DNA of 64,000 nt from Plasmodium coatneyi (lineage: Eukaryota; Apicomplexa; Aconoidasida; Haemosporida; Plasmodiidae), in the NCBI RefSeq assembly GCF_001680005.1, contig NC_033562.1, positions 248,001 through 312,000 of the forward strand. Direction: 5' to 3'. The notes beneath the pieces are model-generated. The model was not told the origin of the DNA, searched no databases, and saw only the letters and a program-made list of their open reading frames with translations. Both the position numbers and the translations under genes were made by a program. The number at the start of each line of letters is the position of its first letter. The first letter of the stretch is position 1. This document shows, in pieces, positions 20,921-32,990 of the stretch.

Positions 20921-22390
20921 TTTTTTTTATTTGACAAATTTTTTTTTTTTTTTACAATTTTCTCTGTGTGACAAATTTATATTAGGGCATTTCTTCTTTC
21001 TTTGGACAACTTTTTTTTTGGACAATTTTCCGTGCAATTTTCTGTTGACACGTTTTTTGTGACAAATTTATATTAGGGCAATTTTTTTTTTTTTGACAAA
21101 TTTATTGAAGCATTTCTTTTTTTTTTTTTGGACAATTTTTTTGACAATGTTTTTTTTTTTGATTAATTTTTTCTGTGTTACAAAATTTATATTAGGGCAA
21201 TTTTTTTTTTTTTGACAAATTTATTGAAGCATTTCTTTTTTTTTTTTGGACAATTTTTTGTTCGCAATTTTTTATGTGACAAATTTATATTAGGTCTTTT
21301 TTTTTTTTTTTTTTTTGGACAATTTATTAGGGCTAATTTCTTCCGACTAATAGTGTACTTAAATTCGAATAAAAGGAAAGGGGAAAGGGCGCAGCTTTCT
21401 TCTTCTTTTATGCAGCGGCTATTATTTCCATTTTATGTGCACTGCGCATCTAAAAGATGTGTATAACATAAAAGAAAGAAGGGGTGAACCATTGCGGATC
21501 TCCTTCACGGGAACCTCCGCGAACAGGTTCGCAAATTCTCACGCAATTTGGAGCACTTTTTCAAATGGTCAATAATTGGAATTAGGAAAGAGAAAAAAGA
21601 AATTATTATGTTTAAAAAAAAAAAATTATTAAGGTAAAAACTTGTAGAAGAATGAATAAACATTTTGAACCTTACGTAAGGGAGTTGCAAAGAAGTAGGT
21701 ATTATGTGGAAGAATTGTTTGGCTTATATTAATTACACATGAACGTGCACAGTTTAGTACAACACGAAAAAAAAAAAAAAAAAAAAAAAAACACCATATA
21801 ACAAAAAAAATTTTTACGCGGTTTCGCATATATACGTGTGGAAAAAATCACACACGCAGATATAAACCATGTGAAAAGGTGAAACAAAACAAAAAGGCAC
21901 TCCTTATTCCTCAAATTCGTCCCATTCACATTGTCTTAGCAACCCTAATGGAAAAAAAATTCCAGAGATTATGTGTGATTTCATTGAACATATCAATTTT
22001 AATATGTTCTGCATCCATATTTTCTACATTACCACTTCTTAATACTTGGATGTCCCCACAGGGTTCTACTCCCTGATAAAAAAATTCTTCATACGTAAAT
22101 AATATCCTATCATTTTGAATAGAAATAAAATATTTACTGCACCCTAAACCCGGAATCTGAACTTTGGACCTATTCCTTAGGAACACCTTCCTCAGGAACA
22201 TGAACCCTAAAATGGTAATCTGAACTTTGAACCTCTTCCTTAGGAACATCCTCCTTAGGAAAATTTTCCTTAGGAAAAAAGTCTTCCTCCCTAAACCCCG
22301 AATCTGAACTTGGAACCTGTTCCTTTGGAACAACTTCCTTAGGAACATCCTCCCTTAGGAACACTTTCATTAAGAAGAATATCTTCTTCC
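20920..22390 (-). repeat. SICAvar 3' module, copy 2, with out-of-frame tail-repeat remnant
   Basis: Bases 20930-21340 hold T-runs alternating with GACAAATTTATATTAGGGC (about four good copies) and TTTATTGAAGCATTTC variants. Bases 21345-21790 hold ATCTAAAAGATGTGTATAAC, TAATTGGAATTAGGAAAGAG and TTATATTAATTACACATGAA, the same elements and order as at 3880-4300. Bases 22150-22390 continue the Lys/Glu/Val/Pro repeat of the upstream SICAvar C-terminal exon, beyond its stop codon and in another frame. This is probably 3' untranslated sequence. Confidence 0.7.
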
Positions 22391-25300
22391 CTAATCCAGA
22401 AACCCTGAACTTGGAACCTGCTCCTTAGGAACATCTTCCTTAGGAACAAAGTCTTCCTCCCTAAACCCAGAATTTGAACTTGGAACCTGTTCCTCAGGAA
22501 CACCAAACCCAAACCCGGAATCTGAACTTAGAACCCGTTCCTTAGGAACATTTTCTTGTTTTATAATTTGGGGTCCCATAAATTCTTCTACAATTATTTT
22601 AAGGAAGCCTTCCTTCGTCAAATGCAGGTCCCCCTTTCGACATTCGTCTAAGACTTCTAAATGAATATCAATAATGGTGCGGCGACCGACAGCACGACGA
22701 CCAGCAGGGCTATCAACACCTTGCTTTTTTGGTCTCTTCATTCTTCCTTCCTTGGGTGCAGATCTTGGTTGTTTGTGTTCCTTTACTAAGGTATATTCAT
22801 GTGGACCATCATCCTGGTCGTCCACACGATCAAGGAGTTGTTCTTCTTCTAAAGAAGGAGGACTAGACACTTGAGGAACACTTCTATAACGTTTTCTTTT
22901 GCCAGGTAGGGCAAAATACTAAAAAAGAAAATGTATTTTTAAGAGGAGTGAGTGTTGTTTTTAAGAAGAATAAGTACTATTTTTAAACTATGCCGAAATC
23001 CGACACCTCTAGGTGTGAAGTCCCACACAACCCTAAATGAGAAATCCAACACACACCCTAAAATGCGAAATCCTACACACACACATCCTAAAATGCGAAA
23101 TCCTACAAACACACCCACTCATTCATTCACCTTAATTCTTTTTTTTTTCTTCTTTTTTTTTTTTTTTTTTGTTTGCCATTTTGCAAAACTTTTTCTTCCC
23201 AGCGCGAAGAAGTAATTTTTTTTTTTTTTTTTTTTATTCCTTTTAGGCTTATTATTGTTTTTTTCCTTTTTTTCTTTGCGGAAAATATATTTTCCTTTTT
23301 TTTTTTTTTCTTTATTTTTTTTCTTTCTTTTCTTACCTTCCAAAGGAGATAGGTCATAGAAGAAAGACCAATTAAAATAGGAGCCAAAGGAAGGTAAGGA
23401 ACGGAAGAATCCACGAAGTTAACTTCCTTAACTTTGAGCACCGTCTTTTGTGGTTTAGCAGCTGCAACCACTTCTGTTGTTTGTGCTTGTGGTTGTTGTC
23501 CCTGTTGACCAGGGTCACTTTGATCAGGACCCTGACTGGTGGATCTTTCAGGGGAAGCACTACCTGGACCCTTTGCATGTGGAGCCCCCCCACCTGCTCC
23601 ACCACTTTGGTCAACTGTTCCACCACCTTTATCTTGACCATCTTTCCCAGGGGGACCACTGGGACCAGAAGAACCTGGGTTCCAAGTTCCTGTGGAACCG
23701 GTACCAGATGAACCTGGATTTTCAGTTTGATCACTTGTTATACCTGTAGAACCCGTACCGGAGGAACCAGGGTTCCATGTTCCTGTAGAACCTAAACCAG
23801 ATGCTCTAGGGGTACCTAAGAAAGAAGTAAGAAAAAGGGGTGGTTAAATTTGTCCTTATTCCTTTTTCTTTTTTTCTTTATGTGCACCTTCCGGTGCATA
23901 CACTTCCTTATTTTATTCTTAAAATTTTTACTTTTTTATTTTTTTACTTTCTACTTCATATTCCTTCTTTATTTTTTAATTTTTAATTTTTTTAATTTTT
24001 TACGTCCTAATTTTTTTGCACTTTTTTTACACTACTTTCACTTTCTAATTTTTTTTTACTTTTTCAATTTTTTTACGTCCGAATTTTTTTACACTTCCTT
24101 TTTACACTTCTTTCACGTTGTAATTTTCTTTACTTTCTCCTTTCTCTTTCGTCCATTATTTCTTCCTTTCTTTCCTTCATTCCTTTCTTTTTCTTCTTTC
24201 TCTCTTCCCCCTTCCCTAATCAGCTAAGTAGCAGGCCACATTTGTTCATCCTACACTCTGAAACAGCTAAACACCAGGCCACCTTGTTGTCCTTATACCC
24301 TAAAACAGCTAAACAACAGGCCACCATGCTGTTTTTACACCCCTAAACTGCTAAACAACAGGCCACATTGTTCTTCTTATATCCTAAAACAGCTAAACAT
24401 CAGGCCATATTGTTGTTCTTATACCCTGAAGCAGCTGAACACCAGGACATATTGTTGTTCTTATACCCAAAAAACCGAAAACCTAAATGCGAAAAACTAA
24501 AAACACCCTTAAATGTGAAATCCTACACACACCCTAAATGCGAAATCCTACAAACACACAACTTAAAATGCGAAATCTTACACGTACACCCTCTAAATGC
24601 GAAAAAGCCTACATACATACCCTAAGGGCGAAATCATACACATACACCCCTAAAATGCGAAATCTTACACCCCTAAGTGTGAAATGCCACACCCCTCAGC
24701 TAATTCATTCACCTTTATATTTTTTTTTTTTTCCTCTTTTTCTTTTTTTAATTTTTCCTTCTTCTTTTCTTGTAATATTAATTTTTTTTTTTTTCTTCTT
24801 CCTTTCTAATATTAATTTTTTTTTTTCTTCTAAAAATTTTTTCTTTTTTTCTTCTTTTTTGCGTCCACCTTTCGCGTGCACACTTCCTTGGGAGAATGGG
24901 AGAAAGTGAAGATTGTTAGAGTAGATGAAGGAAGGAAGGGGAGGAATGAAAGGAAAGGAAGTGTTCTTTTCTTTCTCTTCCTTCCCGCCCCCTTTTATTT
25001 TTATATTCTTATTCTCATTCTTAGTGTTTTTACCTGGATCGTGGGATCTGGGAGTAGGTCTGGTCTGTCCATTTAGACCTCCAGGTTTCGGGCCTTTTTC
25101 AGTGTCTGTAACTTCAGGATCGGTGGGAACAGCAGTAGGGATGGTAACAACAGAAACATTCGATTTACCTGGGTTCGCAGCGAGCCATAAGTTCTCCTCT
25201 TCATCCTCACTACTCTTTGTGTGATGAACAGTGTCATCTTCATCATCAAAGGGAGGAAGATCTTCCAAATCATTGATACTCTGTGGATTCTTACCTGGTG

Positions 25301-28300
25301 AAAGTGCACTTTTCTCTCCTCCTGTCACTTTACCTGAAGGATCTGCAGCAGGAGCGGGTGCTCTACTTCCACCACTGGAGGAGGAACCTCCTCCACTTTC
25401 TTGGTTAATTGGTTGAGAGGATAATGTTTCTCTGATTGATTGTTCCACTTCCTTCTTTACTTCTTCCAATTTGTCCTTAACCTTCTGTTCCTCATGTTCT
25501 AATTTTTCTATCAGTGCTCTTCCCTTACCACTTTCTCCACTAGCAATACCACTACGGGCCACGCCTGCAAGGAGGTTCCTTGTATATTTCCTATTATTCT
25601 CATTGCACCAATTTTTATTATGTACTTTCCCCATTTTTCCCTTTTTCGCTTCACATAGCATTTTACTCGAAACCGTATGGAGTACATCCCCACTATCCCT
25701 CATAAGACTATTAAATTCTCCGTACTTACAGCTTCCCCCACTATTCCCACTGCCCCATTTACTCTCTAAACTGTTCATTGCCTCATATGCATATTCAATA
25801 ATTTCCTTACTAACACAACGGTCTTTTACATAAATAAGCCATGTGTTCAACAAGTCACATTTCGTTACACAGGATTTCTGCCCCCTTGGCTGTGCGTCCT
25901 TCTTCTCACAATTGTATTTTTCATCATTTGCAATTATTAAATTTCTTACTAGAACCTCGCAGAAGATTCTTTCCTCTTCTGTCCATTGCTTGCCCGTCAT
26001 AGCGTCCTCCGTACACACACTTTTATATCCTTCCCACTTCTTAAAAATAGTGTCCTTCCCATCATCCTCACTTGGGTTATTTGAGAACTTTATGAATAAT
26101 TCATCCCAATTATCTATAAATATAACACAGAATACAACATTGTACAAATATGTAGTTATTCCCCTTAGATATCGTACAGCACTTCTAACATAATAGGCAC
26201 TACATTAAATATTTCTATACTCAGTAAAGTATATGAGGAATATGCAATTCAGACCATACCTTCCTCGTCATCTTCCAACCCCTCTATGGTGCAATTATCC
26301 TTAACTTCCAGTTTAATGGCGGCTGGTTTGGCAGCAACAGGTTTTGCTGCGGTGGATGGTTTGACTGCCACAGGTGGGTCAGGACATATTTTATTTATTG
26401 CTTCCATAGCTTGCTTTATTTCCTGTTTCTTTGGATCCTTGTTCTTCTGTGGGTCCAGCATCTCTTCCATTCTGTCCCCTATTGTACCACTGTCTCCTTC
26501 CTTTATTCTGCAATCTTTATAGCCGCTCTCCCTCTCACATTTAACACAATCACCATTAACATTATCCGTACACCATTCACTCATCTTTTTATTTCCGATT
26601 TCAAATGCATTCTTTATAGTTGGTTCAGTAATACAATTCTTATTTTTCTCGATCAGTAGATCTGCATATATATTCAAGAAGATACAAGAGAAAGTTCGGT
26701 GGAATATGAGGTCGTCCTCAATCTTCTGTTGCTCTCCGTCTGTTCCCTTTTTAATTTCATAAATATGTTTTAAACCCTTAACAATGAGTTCACAAGCCTT
26801 TTTTCCTTCTTCTGAAGTTGGGCCACTTTTCCCATCTTGAATATTTTTACATAAACTTGCGTCGATTCCATTCTTCTTAGTTATAGCTTCAGACAAGTTC
26901 TTCAGTCTAGTCTCGACGTCGGGATTCCAAAATTTTTCCTACATACAAGAAGATGGAACATATATATACATACATATATATATAGTGCACAACATGTGGT
27001 TTGTACTTCCCCAATATAAGGACGTATAATATATGCACACACTATCCACACATTGATTTTTGCCCTCAGCTACAGTGCGAAATAGTGTTCCCTTACCCCG
27101 TCTGGATAATTTCCGCTGTCTTTTCTGTTTTCTCCCCACCTATAGTATATACATTTTACACGATTACATAAGGAGACATTGTTCTTATTTATATCAGCTA
27201 GAGCAGTCAGAGCTTCCTTTATTTTCGGCCCCTTTTTTATGTCTTTTTCCCCTTCCTCGAACACTTTCTCCACTTTGTCTCCTATATTGGCTCCGTTACT
27301 GTCTTTTCCTATTTCGCAATTTCCACTTTCATTTTCATTGAACAGGTCTTCATTCACGTTTAATGTGCAATTTTTATAGTTTGGGTCTCTTGTACATACA
27401 AAACAATCACCCTTACCATTCACCTTATGCTTACACCAATCATCAATCTTCTTATTTCCTTTAGCAAACATATCTTCTATATCTTTTTCTGTAATGTAAC
27501 AGGGGCGTTTAAGCTCCTGTATTAATTTGTCTGCGAATGCGTTGAGGAATAGACAGCCCATGGTTTGCTCTGTTAGTCTATTATTCCTTGCTTTCACCCT
27601 GTTCTTCTCGTCATTATTCTCCATAATACTATAAAGGTATTTTAACCCAGCAATAATGAACCCACAAGCCTTCTTTTCTGTGTCCGTTATTATAGTATTT
27701 CTTCCATCAGTGTTCCCACACAGTGAACTAATGTTTGAATCTTCTTTCTCTTTCGTTATTCCTTCAGACAGCTCCTTCAGTCTACTTTTGGCATCAACAT
27801 CCCAGAATGTACACTGCAGAAACAGGTAAAACGAGAAGAACAAGAAATATATATGTGCATACTCCATGTGCAACTACAGGGTTCGTAGACATTCACTTCC
27901 TTCCTTAAATATGCAGAATGTACACTGTCCACTAAAATATCCCGAATTATAGTGAACAACATTGTTCATTTACCCAGGTTTGCTTTTCATTTCCATTTCT
28001 ATCATTAAACCAATTGGTCGCTGCGCAATTTGCTCGTTGACATAAGGTAGTTGCATTTCTTATGGTAGTGAGAGTTTTTTGTATTTTGTCATCGTTCTGT
28101 TGGAGCATTTCATTCAATTTAGGTCCTAACTCCTGATCTCTTATGCTGCATTTTGAGTAGTCCCCCAGTTTACACTCCATGCAACCACTACCTGTACATG
28201 CAGTTTTAAGTTCACTACTTTTATTGAAGGCATGATCTATACCTGCACTTACTGAACAGGTAAGATTCTGCTCTTTTAACTTCTTTGCGAACACATTTAA

Positions 28301-29778
28301 TGCAACACATGCCATGGTTTGTTTAAATTTTTGGTTATCAGCTTTGTTCTTCTGATCTCCCTCTTCTTCTTTAATTTCAGAAATGTGCCTTAAACCTTTA
28401 GTAATGTATTGACATGCTTTCTTCTCTGCTCCATTCAATGTATTACCTGTCCTTGCAGCGTCATTACAATATTGGTCATTATGTCCATCATCCACAGTTA
28501 TTTTCTCAAGGAGGCTTCTCCATTGACCTTCGACATTCTTCTGAATTGTGCTCTGTCAATATTAAAAAAAAAGGAGAAGAGAGAATATATCTGCATGATT
28601 AGTATGCCCTCGAATTTTGCGCCATACCTTGTGTCTCTGTTTATGGGGCGCATTATTCACTGTACCGTTATTAGTAACAGTAAGCATTATTATTCCCTTA
28701 CCCATTTTTTATCACTTTCCTTATGATCCCTATTTGTGAACCATTTATCTGTTACAATCTTTACAAGTTCGCAGGGATCATTACTCTTTGCAGCAGCTGC
28801 AACAGCTGCCTTCCTTTCTTCGACCTTCTCTTCTACCTTCCTCTCTATACTTACATCATCAACTAACTCGTCCTTCTCTATTTTTTCCACTATTTCATTC
28901 ACACTCTTCTTATCTACGAATTCTTCCTTTTCAATTATTTCCTTCACTTCCTGCATTTCTTTCCCAGTGTATCCTGTAACAGTCTGGAGAATGATATCAT
29001 CAGCGCCTTCCTCATTTCTGCCATGCGAACTATTCTTTCCTTCCTTGCATAAATCCCTCTGCTCTCTCGAAACGTTCCAATAGTCCTGTATATTATACCA
29101 GTTTGACTTTACCCAATCCTTTACTTTATCACCTAGTAATTGTGTCCCTACTTTCTGTTCCTTAAAAGTGTGGTCCCCACATTTCCTCACAGTTCCATCA
29201 CCATCAAATGCTTGCAACACTCCACTAACTGCCTCCGTTGCATAATCTATCATACTGTTCAGTTGACAATGATCTCCAAACATGGCCCATATGGCCGCAT
29301 TCCCAGCAATACATCGGAACATGAGCTCCATATCATCTATTTCCGTGCCTCCTTCTCCCCCCTTCTTCTGCTTACGCAAATGCTGATTCCGACCATTCAT
29401 CCAGAGGAATATTTTCACTAGGGACTTGCATAGCGCTTCGTCCCAATTATGACTATCCCCCAATTGGCCTTTCATGAAATCTTTCTCACACAGCGTCTGT
29501 ACTGTAGGATCCACATAATTCATATACCCAGGGAGTGCATCTAACATTCTCTTTAGGTTTTTCCATAATTGTTCCTGTAAGAGTATGAAGAAATGAGGAC
29601 ACATATTTACTTACATTAGTATACTTCCCTGTACATTACGCTCCCTTATTTATACACCTCATACTATACACAGTTCTTTCCTTTATGTTTATAGTTCCCT
29701 TACACCAGCATCTTCATCCTTATGTCTCTGTAATATTCCTAAATGGAACTTGATAAAATCCCTTATACTTGGTGCCAT
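22391..29778 (-). CDS. SICAvar: SICAvar variant surface antigen, complete, 8 exons, 1669 residues
   Basis: Exons (minus): 29704-29778, 28702-29574, 27974-28552, 27097-27813, 26260-26938, 25034-26113, 23337-23815 and 22391-22918; all phases agree. Exon 1 starts [14 protein letters not shown], without signal peptide. Exon 2 (residues 26-316) is a SICA alpha-like domain ending in a Glu/Lys-rich coiled-coil-like stretch. Exons 3-5 (317-974) are three cysteine-rich beta domains; exon 4 opens [18 protein letters not shown]. Exon 6 (975-1334) is a second alpha-like domain, [18 protein letters not shown], then an acidic stalk. Exon 7 carries Gly/Ser/Thr/Pro repeats and the membrane segment [17 protein letters not shown] ending at 1494. 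Exon 8 is the SICA_C cytoplasmic tail ([33 protein letters not shown]) followed by [13 protein letters not shown] repeats. The family acts on the infected red-cell surface and is antigenically variable. Domain order differs from the left copy, where both alpha domains come first. Confidence 0.9.
22995..23115. repeat. Intron repeats ATGCGAAATCCTACACACA in SICAvar intron 7
   Basis: Four or five units of CCTAAAATGCGAAATCCTAC fill part of the last intron before the cytoplasmic exon. The equivalent intron of the left SICAvar has the same family at 5150-5295. Confidence 0.75.
23816..24725. repeat. SICAvar intron 6 repeats: hairpin, 45-bp array, CGAAATCCTACA units
   Basis: In plus-strand order the intron holds a C/T-rich tract, a hairpin TGTGCACCTTCCGGTGCATA (23881-23900, 8-bp stem including one G-T pair), AT-rich TTTTTTACGTCC repeats, six copies of a roughly 45-bp unit with ACAGCTAAACAACAGGCCAC (24220-24470), and CCTAAATGCGAAATCCTACA units (24480-24705). 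The same order of hairpin, AGGCCAC-type unit and CCTAAA-type unit occurs between genes at 16740-17400. Confidence 0.75.
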
Positions 29779-31350
29779 GATGATATATTCATTGTTTACT
29801 AATCAACCAGACTCTTCCATAATTCTGTCAAATTTCACATCTCCCATTTACATTCCTGCATATTCTTTATATTTATTCCTACATTCTTCGTTCCATTATT
29901 ATTTTATTTTTTCTGTACTTTTACACTTCTCTTTTATATTCCTTCCTTTTTTTTTAATAAGGGGAGGAACTCCCCACTATTCTATTTCCCCTTCTTTTTT
30001 CCTTCTTAAAATTTTCCTTCCTATTTTTTCCTTTCCTTTTTTTTTTCTCCTAAATTCTTTTTCTTTGTTTGTTTTTTTCCCCTTATTGCTCGCTTCCTTT
30101 TTTTTCCCCAGTACTTTGTGTTCTTTTTCTTCTCTTTTTCCTTTCTCCTTTCCTCATAAGAAAAAGCGAAAGAATAGAATTCTTTCGTGCAAACCAACTC
30201 CTCCCTTATATACTGCATTCTTAAAAAAAAAAAAAAAAAGAAAGAAAAACTTTCCTTTTATTCATTCCTTACATACACTGCATTCTTATTAAAAAAAGGG
30301 AGCAAGAAGAAGAAAGGAAAATTTCTTCCTTCCTTCCATTCATATACTGCACTCTTCTAAAAGAAAAAAGGAAGAAGGGCAAATGAACAACCTTTCCTTC
30401 CCTTCTTACTCATATATCTCCTTTGAAATTTTTTTAAAAATAGGAAGAAAGCATTACCCACCTCTCTTTCCTTTATTTTATTTTTTTCCCTTTCAAGAAG
30501 AAGAATCTTCCCTTTTCTTTCATTATGTACATTACATTCTTTTATTAAAGAGAAAAGAAGGTAGAAGTGAGAAGAAGGTTGCTTCGCTTTCTTCCCTTCC
30601 TTTCCTTACATGTGCTATACATTGTTATTAAAAAAAAAAAAAAGAGAAATATATGCACCTTCTTTTCTTTTTCTCTCCTTTCTGTCCCCTTTCTTTCTTT
30701 CGCCTTCCTTTTTTTTGACAATTTTATTCTTTCCTTAATTTTCTTTCCTTCTTCCTATATACTTGTATTTCTTCCTAAAGGAAAAAAAGGGGAAAGAGGA
30801 AGAAGAGTAAAGAAAAGCCTACTTTCCTTCCTTCTTCTCCCCTTCTCTGTTCTTTCTTTTTATAAAAAAAGAATGTAGTGTATAGGTGGAAGGAGGGATA
30901 AGGTTGCTCACTTCTCCTTTTTTTTTCCTCCTTTAAAAAAAAAAGGGGAGAATAAGGAAGGTTGCAAGAAAGAATTTTTTGCCCCTCTTATTTTTGAGAA
31001 TTGAGAAGGCAAAAAAGAGGAGTAAAGAGAAGTTAAAGAATAAAAAGGAAAGGAAAATTAAAAGAGGAAATAATTAAAGAAGATAAGAAATTAAGAAGAA
31101 AAATAAAAAGAAGAAGAGCAAGGAATTACCCACCTTTTTTTCTTTTAACCTTCTTTTTCTTTTTTTATACTTTTTTTCCTTTGTTTAGAAGAATGAAGTG
31201 CATAAGGAAAGGGGGGAAAGTTGCTCATCTCTCTTTTTTTGGGGGGGGGGAAAAACAGAAAAAAGAATAAAGTAGAAAAGTAGAAGGAAAAAGAAGGAAG
31301 TTTTGTAATTCCTCTTTCTTTTTTCTTATAACAATGTATATAGGACATAG
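29779..31350. repeat. 5' region and pyrimidine-rich array upstream of the right SICAvar
   Basis: Bases 29779-29930 are ordinary upstream sequence. From 29930 to 31340 C/T-rich and A/G-rich blocks alternate. Recurring motifs include CCTTATATACTGCATTCTT near 30205, CCTTACATACACTGCATTC near 30265, TTCATATACTGCACTCTTC near 30340, TGTACATTACATTCTTTTA near 30525, and GCATTACCCACCT or GGAATTACCCACCT near 30450 and 31120. Read on the minus strand these give GGTGGGTAATTCC, pyrimidine runs and GCAGTATATAAGG. No gene is supported. Confidence 0.6.
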
Positions 31351-31433
31351 AAGGTTTGCTTGATATCTTTGGTTACGGCCAGTTGATAGTTATCATCAGC
31401 ACCACACCTCCATCATCCTACACGCACACATCT

Positions 31434-32990
31434 CTACTGGTGGCCATATGCCGACAGGGCACCCAACACCGGTTCCCCTCTTCTGCAATTCCGAAGGTAT
31501 TTAGCAAGTCTCCCCTTCTGGGGAGCATCCCCCCGCACGGTAACACTCTCCTTGTGCTTGTAGTCGTTTAGGATATAATCCCAAGTAGCGTTATCCACTT
31601 CGTGAATATGCGATTGCGTCTTCGTGGAAGGTAGCTTTTCCGCCCTTCTGCACTTGCTCACCATCCGTTTGTACGCATGTGACACCTTGGATAGGTTCAC
31701 ATAAACGGGTTATTTCGTCACTGGGTCGTGGCACAGGTGCACCGTAAGACTAATCTCCTTCCTGGTTAGGAATGCTATGTAGTGATTAATTCGATTCAGG
31801 ATGTGCCTGTTGAATAGGTAGCTTCGAACATATTCGTCCTGGCTAAATGCATTCATAATGATTAGAAGGTCGAACATTTTTCTTCCTGGTCTAATTGGGT
31901 AGGCTACCCACAGATGTAGAAACAGTTTAAGGAGTTCTTCTTTTATTTATTTCTCGCTGTAGATGAAGCGGCGGTCGTAGGGGGACACGACCATTAGGGC
32001 GCTCTTCTTTGCACATTTCGCTGTTGAGGGTTTCACTGCTACGTACTTCCCTAGACAACCTTCCTTCCACCTACCACCATCACCACCAAAATCACCAGTA
32101 CCACCACCACCAGTAGCACGTGGGTGATCACCCTTCCCCCCGAGGTGCCGCAGCAAAGATTGGTAGTTTTCCTGCTTAGACATCTTAAAATAGATTAAGA
32201 GGATATTGTACAATGTTTCTTCATCCATCCGAGGGGAGAGATTCCACCAAACGGAATTGAAATATTCTACCCATAGGGAAGCATTCCCTTGACTTTTCCC
32301 TCGATGTAGAGTTAATAAATAAAAGGCATAAACGTACCTTCGCTGGTGTAACCATAGTTTGTCTTCCTCATTCTTCTCCAATACAATTTTTACTAAAAAT
32401 TGCAGAAAATTCGTATTCACGTAATACTCCTCTTCCTTGTGCAATGTAAAGGTAATTAGGAATAGGTAGTCTATATAGACAGGGGCGAGGTGCCCATTTC
32501 GGAGGTCCACCTTCTTCAAATCATCACAGATTCTCTCCGCTACACGCTTAACGATGTTTTGTTTTGGTAGTGTATAGTTGTCCAGCGCACCGCAGAGGAG
32601 GAGCATTTCTGCGTACGTTAGCTGGGAGACTATTCCTGGGTAGGAGGGAAGTAGCGTAGTCAGGAGTCCCCTTACCAAGGTAGAGGTGTAAGGGGGGAAA
32701 AATACGTCCCCAAGGAAGTTATTCCTTTCCTTCGTGGAGGCTGCTTCCCCTGTTTGCGTCCCCCAACTGGCCAGCAACAGGCGCACCATCCATGTGTCCT
32801 CATTCTGGCCCCAATATGGGGGGTTGTTAGAGGTTGTCCCGCCCCATAGGGAGGGAAAAAAAATCAGTGCAGCGCTATTTAGGCATGTGGGCCGCAGGGC
32901 AGCGTGGGCCGAAAATTCGGCCCTGTTTTGTTCGCGTGTCTGTATAAACTTGTGCACATTAACGAGCGCGCCTATTCGCGGGCAATGCAT
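31434..32990 (-). pseudogene. Broken conserved gene, helical-repeat-like protein, two in-frame stops
   Basis: One minus-strand frame reads protein-like from 32990 to the stop at 31434 but is interrupted by TAA at 31947-31949 and TAA at 31710-31712. The sequence on both sides of each stop stays in the same frame and keeps ordinary codon use (for example EELLKLFLHLWVAYPIRPG between them and VNLSKVSHAYKRMVSKCRR after the second). Leu/Tyr-rich amphipathic segments such as LTYAEMLLLCGALDNYTL suggest helical repeats of the heptatricopeptide/RAP-protein kind found in apicomplexan organelles; no RAP domain is visible. A Gly-rich insert from a GGT/CAC triplet run lies near 32060-32115. It sits exactly between the variant-gene block and the core. 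I infer a decayed gene at the border. A sequencing error or stop readthrough would be alternatives. The start at 32990 is uncertain. Confidence 0.65.

Noticed and set aside
23372..23734. Minus-strand frame overlapping the SICAvar stalk exon
   Set aside because: Splice phase and the membrane segment fix a different frame for this exon.
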